From Cinclus cinclus (Eukaryota > Chordata > Aves > Passeriformes > Cinclidae): a DNA stretch of 64,000 bases. This document shows, in pieces, positions 10,801 to 22,000 of this stretch. The notes beneath the pieces were generated by a model. It was not told the DNA's origin, made no database searches, and saw nothing but the letters and a program-made list of their open reading frames with translations. Position 1 is the stretch's first letter; the number at the start of each line of letters is the position of its first letter. The position numbers were made by a program, and so were the translations under genes. The stretch is taken from contig NC_085049.1 in assembly GCF_963662255.1 (NCBI RefSeq), positions 57,335,158 through 57,399,157 on the forward strand. Reading direction: 5' to 3'.

Positions 10801-13800
10801 CCCAAACAGATGTTTTTCTTCTGGATTAGTGAGCTGAATCCTTTCAGCAAAGACTAAGACATGCCAAAGCTGTCCTGGACAAGGGTGGAAGTGCATAACT
10901 AGAGAGGGGCAGAGGAAGAGCAGCAAGACTTTCCATCTTTCTTGCAGCACACATTTTTCTTGAGGGCAGCTGAGCTATCACTATCTGTTTGAAGCCAGAT
11001 ATGGGACAGGACAGGATGTGGCTGGCATGACACTCCATGACAGAGGAGCAAGTGGCAGGAGACAAAATTGTGCTCATTGTAGCAGGGGACAAGCAAAAGA
11101 CAAAGGTCTAAAATCAGCTGTGGGTGTTGCATAGGAGTGGAGGAGGAAGAAAAATTAGCAATCCTCTCTTGGAGGAGTTTCAGAGACCAGAAGGCAGATG
11201 AGTACTCACTATTTTCAAATGGACTGAAGTCTTTTATTTGCACAGGTATTTTGATTTTTTTCTCTCCAATGTGGCAACGGACAGAAAAGTTAAGACGGTC
11301 TGAAATGGTGAAGCACTGATTCTGCAAGGAAAATTAACCATTAGTGACAATGAAACCTCATGAATAAGCATTCAGCTTCTAAGCACTGCCCTTGCATAAA
11401 ATGATTAGGCATACTTGACAATAAATATGGAAGGTATTTGTAGCAGAAGGGCATAAATCTCAGTGGTTAGTGAGTAACCAAAAATTTGTATTTCATGTGG
11501 TCGGATTTTTTTGTTTGGGGCAGGAAGGGCACAATATATTGTGATACACTAGTTTCTTGGAATTCCTGTATGTGCTGACTAAGCAGGGAAAAAAAAGTTA
11601 CTCTCTATGAGTGAAATTTACTGAGAAATTTTATTTTTACCAGAACATTTTATGTTCCCTGGTAAGACTGAAACTGCATTAGTATTAAACATGACACTTG
11701 AAATGCAGTGTTGCTGAAGGGCCACATACATCATGCAGTACTGAATAAGCAACAGAGAAATTAGCTTGATTAGAAAGAAAAGATTTTGGAGCTATATACC
11801 AACCCTGCAATTTGTCTTTGCACGTGATATGCAAATGTACGAAAACTTGTCTGTCGTTAGGACTGGCTGTGACTTTACCAATAAAAATATTATCTCAAAT
11901 TTGGGTGGGTGTTTTCTGAAAACATGGAGACTGCAGTGCCTCTGGATGTGACTGAAGGAAGCACATAATGGATTTGAAATAAGACTGATTTAAATAAAGA
12001 ATAAGAGTTAGAAGATTTGCATCACCATTAGCTCCAATTATGTGTTGCTGCTGCATCTTCCATCAGGCACATCTAACCACACTTCAGAGTAGCTAATGAT
12101 CTGGAAAATGGTATCAATATTTTTCGAGGAAAATGGGCTTTTTTTCCTAGGTTTGGGCTTTTTACACTACTCCTAGATGTTACGCTCCTACACTGTTTAT
12201 ACATCCAAAATGCATATATAAATCCTTTCCACTTTGTTGTTAGCCAGGACATCCCAGATGAATCACTCACATTAACATTTTGGTTGAAGGTTTTGTTGCA
12301 TCTCCTCAATCCTGTCATATCCTCTGCCTCAAGTAAATTGCAGTGCTTCTTGTGTTTTTCAGGTGAGGGATACAACTCCTGTAAGCTGGGAAGTTATAGT
12401 TTTGTAGTTAGTCAAATATTATATGACACTAAAGGGCTTTCAAAGCATTTTACATCCTACTGTATTTGCTGATCAGGATACAGCAAAGATTTAATCCTAC
12501 TTTGTCTCCCTATTGTATCTCTCAGACAAATTTCATGTGCTGGCATATGGAAGTCAATGCACCCCAGTGATTTCAAGGCAAATATAACAGCAGATTTCCA
12601 GTTTCAAAGATTTCACAAAACCCTCTTCCTATCTTCTCTGCTTCCTGTTGATATCAGAGGGCATACAGAGCTCAAACTCACCTACAGCAGCATGGCTCTG
12701 GCAGATAGGTGCCTGTTTCAGCCCCTCTAGGATTTATAGTTCTTCCAGACACTGAGAGTCCTGCAGGATCTCAGCTACTTGGTGACATGTACCTTCTGAG
12801 CAAGGTCACGTCTCAGTCAGCCAGGACAGTACATCACAAGTGGCAGCACTACACCAAAACCTCTCTTCTGCCCTGACAAGGGTGGCTGGGGAGCCCCAGC
12901 TGAGATATGGCACGGGGTGTGGCAGGATGGAGAACATCTGTGGGGCTGCAGCTGGGGCAGTGTCTGTTCAGATTGAGGTGCCTGTCCCAGTTCTAAGGTC
13001 AGATCAGGCCTGGGACTCACAGACAGTGGGGAGGGTTTTCTTCCTGGAGCCCCAGTGAAAGAATGGCACAGTTCCACATCCAGCCACAGTCTCTGATTCA
13101 CACTCATGGAATAACATAAGTGTTTTAGCTTGCTAGATCCATGCACCAGCTCCAAGACATATTTGTCAATCTAACCCAGTTGGAGGTGTCTCTATGACAG
13201 TGACAAGCAACCCACCCAATGACAGAATCACACTGAGCCTCTCCTTATGACAGGCACCCAGGCAGTCCTGGGGTTGGCTGGTAAGCCTCTTGGCTGCAAA
13301 TGTCCTATTTGGAGATGACAGAGACTCAGCCAGCCCCCACTGAGTACTGGCCAAACTCTTCCCCTCTGCTGGGAGGCATATGGGAGAAGAAAACATCATA
13401 AACTGGAAGAGATGAAAGAGCCAGGGGTGAGAAGAGGGACAGTATTTTCCTTCATTCATTGTTACTCAGGATGCAACACCTCAGCTCATCCTGGCAATTG
13501 TCAAATGGCCTCTGTATAACTTCAATTCCATCACTCTCCAGCCCCATCTCTATACACCCTCATTTTCCATTGAAAATGCCTGTCAGTCCTGAGGGCATCT
13601 GTCAAGGAAGAGGGATTTTTTGAAAAGTGAAGTTCAGATAGAGCCATGGAGCTGGAAGATGGGTTGTGCTAGACAGTTTGGGACTGTCAGATGGCAAACA
13701 CTGAGCAGCGGCTGCCAGCATCTCAGCCCACGTGGAGATAGAGACAGAGCTCATAAAAACACCTGATAAAACACCTCAGCTCTGTGACTCCACTACACCT

Positions 13801-14404
13801 GGCCTGGGAAGGGGAAACTTACATTTTTGTAAAGTGGCATTGTTTTTCCTCAGTCTCTCCAGTCACCCACCTGTCACAAAAGCCTTTCTTTGATAAAATC
13901 TCCAGCTGGCATGGTGCTTTAGCCAGGTCCCTGCCCGGGTCCCAATTGCAGAAGAGAGCTGCTCGTGAGTCATACCAACAAGTGAGGCTGGAGGCGCCTG
14001 CCAGCAGAGAAGAGATGGACAGCAATATGGCTCAGTTAGCAGAAATGCTTGGTTTTAATCATCACTCCGGCCAGTACTGCCCCTTCCCAAACTACTGACT
14101 GACTCCTCTGCTGGGCAACTAAGTAAGAAAGGCAGTGGCATTCATTTCTCTATATCCTTGGAGGCCGATATGCTCTTCAGAGACCTGTAATATTGCAACC
14201 TCCTCCACCTGTATGTTACAATACAAACATTGCATAGCAACATACTGTGGTTCCCATATTGTCCTGGCTCACTCCCCTCCCATCTCACCCAGCTGGCACA
14301 GGTGAATGGAATAGCTTCTTACCTTGTGCCAAGTCTGATGCCCACGAGGGAGGCGTGAGGCTGAACAGGCAGAGGTGAGACAGAAGCAGCAGTGAGGGCT
14401 TCAT
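4044..14404 (-). CDS. IL2RB: Interleukin-2 receptor subunit beta (CD122), nine coding exons
   Basis: This is a type I cytokine receptor, the signalling chain shared by IL-2 and IL-15 receptors, acting at the plasma membrane with the common gamma chain through JAK1/JAK3 and STAT5. Joining 14404-14323, 13997-13871, 12385-12271, 11321-11210, 10673-10525, 10096-9919, 8166-8070, 6260-6176 and 4871-4044 gives 1773 bp, an open frame of 590 aa (human about 551). The order is: signal peptide (about 1-23), first fibronectin-type domain with paired Cys, second domain with the WSDWS motif at 238-242, transmembrane helix about 260-282, Box 1-like IPDP at 296-299, and a long cytoplasmic tail. The tail carries SCFTNQGYFFFHL and, near the C-terminus, AYLSL with Tyr575, matching the human STAT5-docking tyrosine. 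Ectodomain identity to human is low by eye but motifs, exon phases and synteny with C1QTNF6 and SSTR3 agree. The exon 3 donor has an in-phase alternative. Confidence 0.95.
6176..6260 (-). CDS. IL2RB: IL2RB exon: Box 1 juxtamembrane segment
   Basis: 85 bp, acceptor TTCCCTCAAG, donor ATTCAG|GTATTG, phase 2 to phase 0. It encodes FKKILKIHIPDPEKFF and HGGDIQ, equivalent to human LKKVLKCNTPDPSKFF and HGGDVQ. The proline-rich Box 1 is where JAK1 binds in mammalian IL2RB. Confidence 0.95.
8070..8166 (-). CDS. IL2RB: IL2RB exon: transmembrane helix
   Basis: 97 bp, acceptor TCTTGCAG, donor AAATG|GTAATT, phase 1 to phase 2. It encodes about 23 hydrophobic residues (VLPVLIVSTLVFVIIGTAFL core) then a basic stop-transfer segment NLRTLKW. 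Confidence 0.93.
9919..10096 (-). CDS. IL2RB: IL2RB exon: second half of domain 2 with WSXWS motif
   Basis: 178 bp, acceptor CCCCACTCCCAG, donor AAGG|GTAAGT, phase 0 to phase 1. It encodes QMWVNFEGLSPNSKYEAAVR followed by VWSDWSKP, the WSXWS box that defines class I cytokine receptors. An AG at 10222-10221 would give a longer exon but in a phase incompatible with the exon before, so it was not used. Confidence 0.94.
10525..10673 (-). CDS. IL2RB: IL2RB exon: first half of receptor domain 2
   Basis: 149 bp, acceptor CTTTCTGTCCAG, donor TGGGAG|GTGAGT, phase 1 to phase 0. It encodes KLRPPGNLQ, then NLTWSLNISSHYLDGRREYQ, aligned with human NISWEISQASHYFERHLEFE. It ends SQSWE where human has HTWEE at the same exon junction. 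Confidence 0.93.
11210..11321 (-). CDS. IL2RB: IL2RB exon: end of domain 1
   Basis: 112 bp, acceptor TTTTCCTTGCAG, donor AATA|GTGAGT, phase 0 to phase 1. It encodes NQCFTISDRLNFSVRC and ends IKDFSPFEN, closely matching the human IQDFKPFEN linker between the two fibronectin-like domains. Confidence 0.92.
12271..12385 (-). CDS. IL2RB: IL2RB exon: middle of receptor domain 1
   Basis: 115 bp from acceptor AACTTCCCAG to donor AAT|GTGAGT, phase 2 in and phase 0 out. It encodes HCNLLEAEDMTG and RRCNKTF, matching the human TCELL and ACNL cysteine segment. A closer AG (TTACAG) exists just downstream, but it would break the reading frame from the upstream exon, so the 12385 boundary is preferred. Confidence 0.82.
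13871..13997 (-). CDS. IL2RB: IL2RB exon: N-terminal half of receptor domain 1
   Basis: The acceptor is CTGCTGGCAG and the donor CAG|GTGGGT, 127 bp, entering phase 1 and leaving phase 2. It encodes SLTCWYDSRAALFCNW, the counterpart of the human FTCFYNSRANISCVW block, with domain 1 cysteines 34, 44 and 57. A second donor, GTAAGT, lies 48 bp further on at 13823/13822 and is also phase 2, so a form 16 residues longer would stay in frame. Confidence 0.88.
14323..14404 (-). CDS. IL2RB: IL2RB first coding exon: start codon and signal peptide
   Basis: The ATG is at 14404-14402. It encodes a basic N-terminus (MKP), a Leu-rich hydrophobic core and a likely cleavage near PSWA/SD, so it is a secretory signal. 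The donor is CAAG|GTAAG at 14323/14322 (phase 1). The same exon has 16 bp of 5' UTR (14420-14405) behind a good acceptor, CTCTTTCAG, so at least one non-coding exon lies upstream. Confidence 0.92.
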
Positions 14405-15684
14405 CAGTACTGGTGACACGCTGAAAGAGAGAAAACACCCCCACAACACAGCTCAGCAATGGAATTTATGAAGATGTCGAGATGTCATCACACAGGAGGC
14501 ATCCACTGTCCTAGGATGCAGTGCCAGTCTTCTAGGCTCAGAAACTCATATCCCTTCCACTCCGGAGTCTGCACATTTCCCTCATCACCTCTCTGTTCTC
14601 CTGCCTTAGTGCTTTTCTCAGCAGTAAAGCTGTTCACACGGCAGCACAGAGGCTATTCTCAGGAATCATGTTTTCTGAAAACGTGTGAGTGAGCGCACAG
14701 CAGACTGTGCGTGTTGTCTCAGGCTGCCTGCTGACTCAGGTAGAGAGTGCTGCCTTGGCTGCGAACAGCTTCTGCTTTGAAGAGCTTCTTTTTTTGGTAA
14801 ACCCTAGGGCTGAAATAACTAGGTGCTTGCTGAGTAAGAGGGTCCCTGGATGCAACTGACAGAACTTAGTTGCAGAGCTCATGGCTTAGGAGACAGATTT
14901 TTAATAGCATGTTTAGGACAGGTGGGGGAATCAGGGAGAAGAAAGTGCTTACCAGGTTCTAGAAATTCAGGGCTTTACCATATCAAAAAATACCACAGAA
15001 TAGTGCACAAATTAGGCATCATCCCCTCCAAGTAGACCCTTGCTCTGCCTTGGAAGGATTCATGATTTTAGGTGTATCAGAAAATTTGGGCTTTGTAATT
15101 AGGAAACTCAGCAGCAGCCCTCATCCAGCCCAGGCACTCAGGGAGAATCCTTGTCTTACAAAGCCTGTACAGTCATGTTCCATATTAGGCTGGTCTTACA
15201 GTCTTCTCACCCAAGCCTCTCTCTCTCTCCCCATCTACCCGGACACCCCTACCTTGAGATGTCCCTTTGCCCACAGGAGAAGGAACTGCCCTCACCTCTC
15301 ATCAACCCTGGCTCTCAGGCAGACCTGAGGAAAACAAGATGGAAACGCCACTGGACCTTGCTGGGACTGCCAGAGGAGTATGAAGGGAGGGTTTATAAAG
15401 GGCTGACATGAGCTTAATACCAATTCCCGTTGTGATAAAAGATTAGGTTCAGAGGAAGAAAAACATGATGACAACATATTAGCAGACAGAGGAGAGAAAG
15501 AGAGAAAGCGGGCAGCGTGGTTGTGAGATGTGGGGTATGATTTGAGAGGATTGTGGACAGACAGAGAGATAAATATGTTCTCAACCCTTCCTAACAGCGA
15601 GATGCAGTTTGTCAGATTGAAACTCTAAGATGCTTTCAGATCAGCCACCCCCATGTGAGAGAGAGCTGGCATTATTCCCTTTAC

Positions 15685-15760
15685 CTTCCAGCTCCAGGCA
15701 CCGAGCCGTCCGGACGAACGGAGTCCCTGGAGTCGTGAGGTTGGATGGCAGCAGGTGCTG
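15685..15760 (-). other. IL2RB: Candidate non-coding first exon of IL2RB
   Basis: The coding exon at 14420 begins after an acceptor, so a 5' UTR exon must lie to the right. At 15685/15684 there is a minus-strand donor TGGAAG|GTAAAG, immediately downstream of a short CpG-containing stretch (15700-15740) that stands out from its surroundings. This is inference from splice signal and base composition only. The outer end is arbitrary. Confidence 0.3.
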
Positions 15761-16016
15761 AATGTCAGACAGAGAGGGGAAGGGTGAGGGGGAAAAAGGA
15801 GAGTGATGAAGGCAGATATCCCGGCTCAGCGCATGTCCATGAGAGAAGAGGCGCCTACAGCCCAGCAGTTCTGCTCCAAAGCTGTTTCTTTCATATATTC
15901 ATGGTCTCTCTCTGTCTTCTCCCTCTCACCTGTGCAAGGGAAGCTGCTGCTTGCTCGCCTTGTCAGACTGAGACAAGGCCCCAAAGTATCGAAAAGGCTA
16001 GTAAGGCCAAGAATGT

Positions 16017-16039
16017 AAAAAAAAAAAAAAAAAAAAAAA
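16017..16039 (+). repeat. A homopolymer, 23 bp
   Basis: An uninterrupted A run followed by a short CCCAAA repeat. CR1 elements do not end in poly(A), so this is either simple sequence or the tail of a retroposed transcript. I recognise no retrocopy upstream of it. Confidence 0.85.
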
Positions 16040-19000
16040 CCCAAACCCAAACCACATGTTATTTCCTGCTGATAAAGCACTAATTTCAGAAACCAGGCTA
16101 GAGGGGTCAGGTGTTAGCACTGCTCAGACATTCTGCACCCAGTTTCAAACCATTGCTGGGAGGCAAAAGGGAGAGCAAAAAGGACCTCTTGGGATACTGG
16201 CAAGACCCATAGCTTCCTTTTTTAGACACTCAAATGGATCACTCATATTTGTCTCAGGGTCTGCACAAGTTTACAGATCACTTGGAAACTGTGGACAGGA
16301 GCCTGTCTACAGCAGAAATGCCATGAACAACTTTGTGAAAAATAGCTGGAGTTACTGACCTGAGCAACACCTGCATGAAATCAGACATTGTGGCCCCAGT
16401 TTTAGAGGATCCATGCTGTGTTGCAGTGGGAGTAGAACCAGGTCAGTGCTGTGTGTGAACAAGTTTGAGGCGCACCCTCACACGTACAGATGGTGTGACA
16501 CCACAAGAACACCCGTCCCACTGCCTCGCTACCCAACCAAACACCCCATTCACTCCACGGAAGGAAGATCCACCCACTCTGACCTGAGCCTTCTAGCTAT
16601 TCCAGCCAGGCATTACTGCCCTGCAGTAGCTGCAGTGCCTGTTTGGCATGGCTTGTCCATTCAACAGGCCAGAGAAAGATGCAAAAAATATTTCCACCTT
16701 CTTCCAAAGTTTCCTACGCCCTCACCTTTGCAGACAGACAGCCACTTTCTTTGCCTTCACATCCCAAGCCAAGGCAGATGCACAAACGCAAATCCACAGC
16801 CTGATGGTTGCCTGGTTCACAGATAGACATGGACCTGCAAATGTGTCCTCACACTCCTCTCTCTTTTCCACACAGAAACAGAATTCTCTGAAGTGCAGCA
16901 CATCGCATTTCCTGTCTGGTCTGGATTGCACAACGATGGCCACTGGTGTGAGGCCAGATGATGAGAGTCTCTCCTCTTATATGTACAGTGGCCACCACAT
17001 TCGGTGCTCCTCATCTTTCTCTCCTAGAGCAGCTCAAGGCCCAAGCTCAGGTTTGACAAGAAGGTTTTGCTGACCAGAAGTTGCCAGAGATTAATCACAA
17101 GTCTCCAGGCAGTTCCTGTTTGAGGACTCTCTAAACCTGGAGGATGGGACCTAGTTTAACAACAAAGGGATCTTGGATTCAGGTACTGGGAAAAGGGTGT
17201 AGGAGGAGGATGGGTTCTTAGTCCAGGAAGCCCAGCCCAAAGACTGGATCTCAGAAGATACAAGACCTCAAAAAGAAATAGTGTTGGAGCAAAACAGTAG
17301 TTTGAAGGCAGAGCCATTTTGCAGAAGGCTGCAATAATCAATCCTCACAGGCATTTCTGGGAAAGCATTGCAGTAGATCCAGAACCAAGCACTCATTTAG
17401 CCAGATGTAGTGGGGTGCAGCACCTCTTTCTTCACCATGCACAGCAAGAACCAGAAGTCTTGAGAGCTGTCATTTGAATGCATCTGAAAACTCTTGCCAT
17501 GGCCAGGCTTGGGGAGCACAACTAGGGAATCAAAACCAGCCAGCCTCTGCTGAAGAGGAGCAGGGGAGAGGATGGGCTGTGTGCTCTCCTGTTCTGGTAA
17601 CTGCTGGCTGTGTATGTTGCACCTTAGAGGCTCCCATTGGGATGGAGATGTAATGGCATGGATTTTCAGGCTACAGACTACCTTTCCCAGGAACTCTGAA
17701 AATGAGTGTGGCTTACACTGGCACAGAAATCCCCAGCTGAAGCAATGAAATTCTCTGCGAGTAAGCTCTTGGTATCACCAGCATTGCAGCTGCAATGGAG
17801 CATTCATGTTAACCATAATTTTTCCTGTTTGTCCTTCAGGCTAGAGAAACCTACACCTTCCTTAAGACCAGAGATCACTTTGGGAAAGCAAATGCACAAA
17901 GCACAGGGGTTTTAATCTTCAATTCATTTTTTTTTTTAATGTATAAAAATCATAACAAGGATGATTGTGCACTATGGTACCTGAAATAGTGGAAGAGGAA
18001 AACTTAACATGTAGTCAGTCCCTATAAGAGATGGGTGACTGATGCAGTTGGAAACAAGGATTTATGCGATCAGCTACCTCTCTGGAGACTGTTTTTTTTT
18101 TCTAGATGTGTTTCTCTACAATAGATCCTTGTGCAGATTTTCTGCCATCTAGTAAGGACTAATGCCACACTGAAGATCTTCCCATGAAGGGTCCCAATGG
18201 AAAACAAGCACATATCAAGATGCCCTTGCTCAATAAGGGATATACCTCTTTGTCAAGGCCAACTGGAATTGATTGACTTTCAGAACAGTGAAGGGAGGGG
18301 AAATGATCCAATGGATCAGCTACAGACAACCAAACCTTGATGTATGGAGACAAACTCCCTCAGCATATTTTCCTTGGAAAAACAGTTTAAAATGTATTGA
18401 AGCAACAACTGTGTGGCATAAATAAGGGATGGTTTCCTCCAGAGACATGATAATGGTATTGTGTCCAGACCCCACCTGGCACATGTACATTATGCTTGCT
18501 GTCAGCACAATTTTTTAACTTGATTGCCCAAGATGTTTTGCTACTGAGAATGTGGCAGTTTTTATCTCCTTCACACTGATATTGTTAGGAATTGTGCCAT
18601 TTGCAATGTGAGAAGCCAAACAAAACCACATTGTCAGCAACACATGTGAGGTGTTCTTGCCTTTACCTTCCTGTCCCATTGGCTGAAACGGGTAAACTCT
18701 GCAGTCAGTGTTGTTGTTCAGTGTTAAAGTGGCAGGTAAAAGTGTGATGATGGAGGTTTGGTTAAAGGTGTTGTTTGGTCTAGATTGGTTTCAGGGGCAG
18801 CATAAGTTTTAGAAGTACTCAAGACTGAGGCATGTACTTACGCACAAGACTTTTCTCCCCTCACACTGCTTTTCATTAGAGGAGAGCTGCTGAAGCTGTT
18901 AATTTTCGGTTGCGTGTCCACTGAGAGTCTCTGCAAAATGGCAAAGGTGAACAGGGGAACAGTCACAAAGAAGCATGAAGGGCAAAAGCGTTTTGGAACT

Positions 19001-22000
19001 ACGCCACAATTCATCAGCTCATCACATTCATTAGGATGGGGACATCCCTTCCCTTTGCTGGCTCTCACTGGGACCAGAGTGCCAGGCTAACTGGGATGCC
19101 TTACAAACTGCCCATCCCACCGGGGTGAGCTCAGTGGAGGGCTCAGCACATCCACATCCCCACGGCCCTCTGGAGCAGTGGAGCAGTAGGAAGGGCACAG
19201 AACCAGCAGGAGGTGAAGGGATGAGGGCAGAGATGCCCTGATGGCCACTAATGTTCGCTTTCTGACAGGATACACTGTGAAGGTCTCTAGAAGCTCTGCA
19301 AGTTATTTCTGGTACTTTCCAAATAATGTTGTTTTAACTATAACCTTTGCATTGAATTTCCTGCCAATCGTATGCGTGCGCTTCTCAAAACTCGGCTGTT
19401 GTTCTACATCTGCAGTTATTTTCCCCTTAAACTGTGGTTCTACTCCGAAAAATGTCTATAAAAATGGCCTTGTGGGAAACCACTGCTCAGTGTATAAGTG
19501 AGGTTTTTATTGAATTTGTTCACATTACAAGCCTATAAAAGGCTTTACTTTGTATCAAAACAGAAAACTTGGGCTGATGTGAGGGAGGCTTTTTTCCCTC
19601 CTGCTCCATCATTCCTAGAGATATTGCTGCTACAGGCTAAACACTGCCCTCAGGTTAATCTCCATCACTGTGTTTAAGTGGAGAGGCATTTAAGCAATGG
19701 AGTTTAAGATCTGGAATCTGGTACCACAATGGAGTAGCAATGCTGGGCAGCAAGTACAAAGCCTACCTATAGAACAGATGATATGCCTGCATTTCTTTCC
19801 TTGCAAATTCTGCCCTACGGAGTGTCCTGATATACATGCCTGATAAAGACAGTGGACATCAAATATACATGTGAATACACCAAACGTTCAAAAGTAGGGA
19901 TTCCCTAGCCCTGTAGGCTATAGAAAAGCATGGACAAAAGTGGTAGGAGGCTGAGGTATTCATAGGCACTTTCACTCGAGACAAGCCAGAGACCAGAGGT
20001 GGGAGGTGATGGAGGAGGAGTTCATTTTCACTCCTTGACAGTGATGGTCACAGCCCCAGAGAAGTAGAGGAAAAAGGGTGGGAGGGAGAGCATGCTACTT
20101 TCAAGCAGTTTCACTCTTAGCCTGCCTGGCTGTGAACACACTGCTATGATCTCAAGAGGAGGAGCACGGGACAATCACGAGGTGCCCTTGTTTGGGACCT
20201 GAGCCCTGGCTCATTATGTTTGGGTTGAACTAGACAGTATCAAGACTTTGGCTGGAGGGGCTGGAGCCCAGCAGCAGAGTCAAGCCTTAAGAGAGCTCCT
20301 AGGGGTGGCTGCCTGTCACCCTGATGAGTGCTCATGGTGCCACGAGGGCTGTTCAGACCCAGAGTCCCTCCCCAGAGACCCTCAAGGAAGACCTGGGCTG
20401 TCACCCTGGGCCTGGCTCAGCAACATGAAGGAAAACCATTGCCTACACCCTTGTCTGAGCCTGTGCACGTGTTGTCTGAGGTCCAGCAGGCATTTGAGCC
20501 ACAGCAGTGTTGCAAGTGATCTCTGTCAGCTTAATCATGGTGCCTTTGTATGCAGATGGTCTTGTTCTGGCACACTGTGGTGGAAAACTCACAGTGGGAA
20601 CTGGAAGGAAGCTGTGTACCCACGGGATTATCTGCATGTTTGTACAGCTCTCACATCCTCTCTGAGTCTCAATTTCCACAGCAGAGAAAGGGACATAAAG
20701 GACACCTTCCCATCTTCTTCAAAAACACATTCATAGACCAGGCCCTGGGTCTTGCGTCACACCCAGGTGTTCACTGCCCAGGTCTGTAGGGACATTATTG
20801 ACTTCTAGTACTTAAACCTGCCTCTGCAAGTCCCTGAGGGTTATCCTGGCATTGAATACTGAAGATGCATGGCTAGTCTGCCTACAGAATTTGCTCACAG
20901 ACCTGAATTGAAGATGGATTGCCTGTGCAAGTGATATGTTCTACAGGAAGGCAGCACAGGACTCAGAGAACAGCCTTACATCAATTCTATGCCCAAGCAA
21001 GGTAATGAGCTGTATGCTGGCTGATTTGCTATTCAACATCATTGGCTGCTTTTGCCCTTGGGGGAAATCATTACCTTATTACCTGGGCAGTACTGGAGAG
21101 ATAAAGCCCTGCTCTGTTTTTCAGCTTGTCAATGTGTTACATCTCTCTCTATTTGAAGTTAGGGGGTACAAATGCTTGACAAGCCTAATATGAAGCAATG
21201 ACAGCTTCCAGACCTAATAAATTGAGAAGAATTTAGGGATTTATTGTACATTCAAAATTGCTTGAAGGCAAGACACAATACTGTAAGGAGATTTTTGAGA
21301 ATAAACCCCCGGGTATTTTGATTATCAAGGCTTGCTTCCAGTTTAATCACATTTCCCTTCCTTCTCTAGAGGAAAAAATCATTACAGCCACAACCCCCAT
21401 TCTGCTCAGAGCTTTCATTGCTCCTCCGTTTTCTTCATCTCTGCCTGAGCAGCTTCTAGAAAGGGAGTTAATTAGACTGTTTTGTTTTAAAATACGGTTG
21501 GTGATGTCATGCTTATCCAAGGGCCAACCCCCTACTCCCCCTTAAGCCCTTCCAGAGGTTACTGATTTGTGACTGCAGCAATTATTAACTTTCATGCCAT
21601 TAAAATGCCTGAACAGAAATTACGTGTTTGGAGGCAGCTTCCTGTCTCCTTACAGCTCAGTGCTCAGGAGCTGCATTCCTGTTTCTCCCCGGGCTCAGCC
21701 AGAAGAGCTATTTTCCCTCTGCTCTGTGGTTTCCTGGGTTCAGCTCTCCCCCCATTTGTCCTTTAACATCACTGCTCCCCACCTTGGGAGGCAGAAGGTC
21801 TGATGAGAAAGGCCACAGTCAGTGCACTTGGGTGCAAGGAATGGAAGGGAAGGGTGGTGTTCATGTGGACCACTTGACCTAAGGACTTGAGGGCACTTCA
21901 GTCCCTCCAGGGATGTATCACTACCTTGTGAAACAGCTCAGAACAAAGAGCTCCCCAACCCTCCTGAGAGCACACCCCTGCCAGGTTTTTAGCTCTGGGA

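Larger units (their letters stand above)
4872..14322 (-). other. IL2RB introns (eight)
   Basis: Introns are 4872-6175, 6261-8069, 8167-9918, 10097-10524, 10674-11209, 11322-12270, 12386-13870 and 13998-14322. All have GT-AG ends. I see no nested gene or recognisable CR1 copy in them. The only notable local structures are a perfect 14-bp palindrome at 5272-5285 and an A/T-rich stretch at about 8275-8315. Confidence 0.8.
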
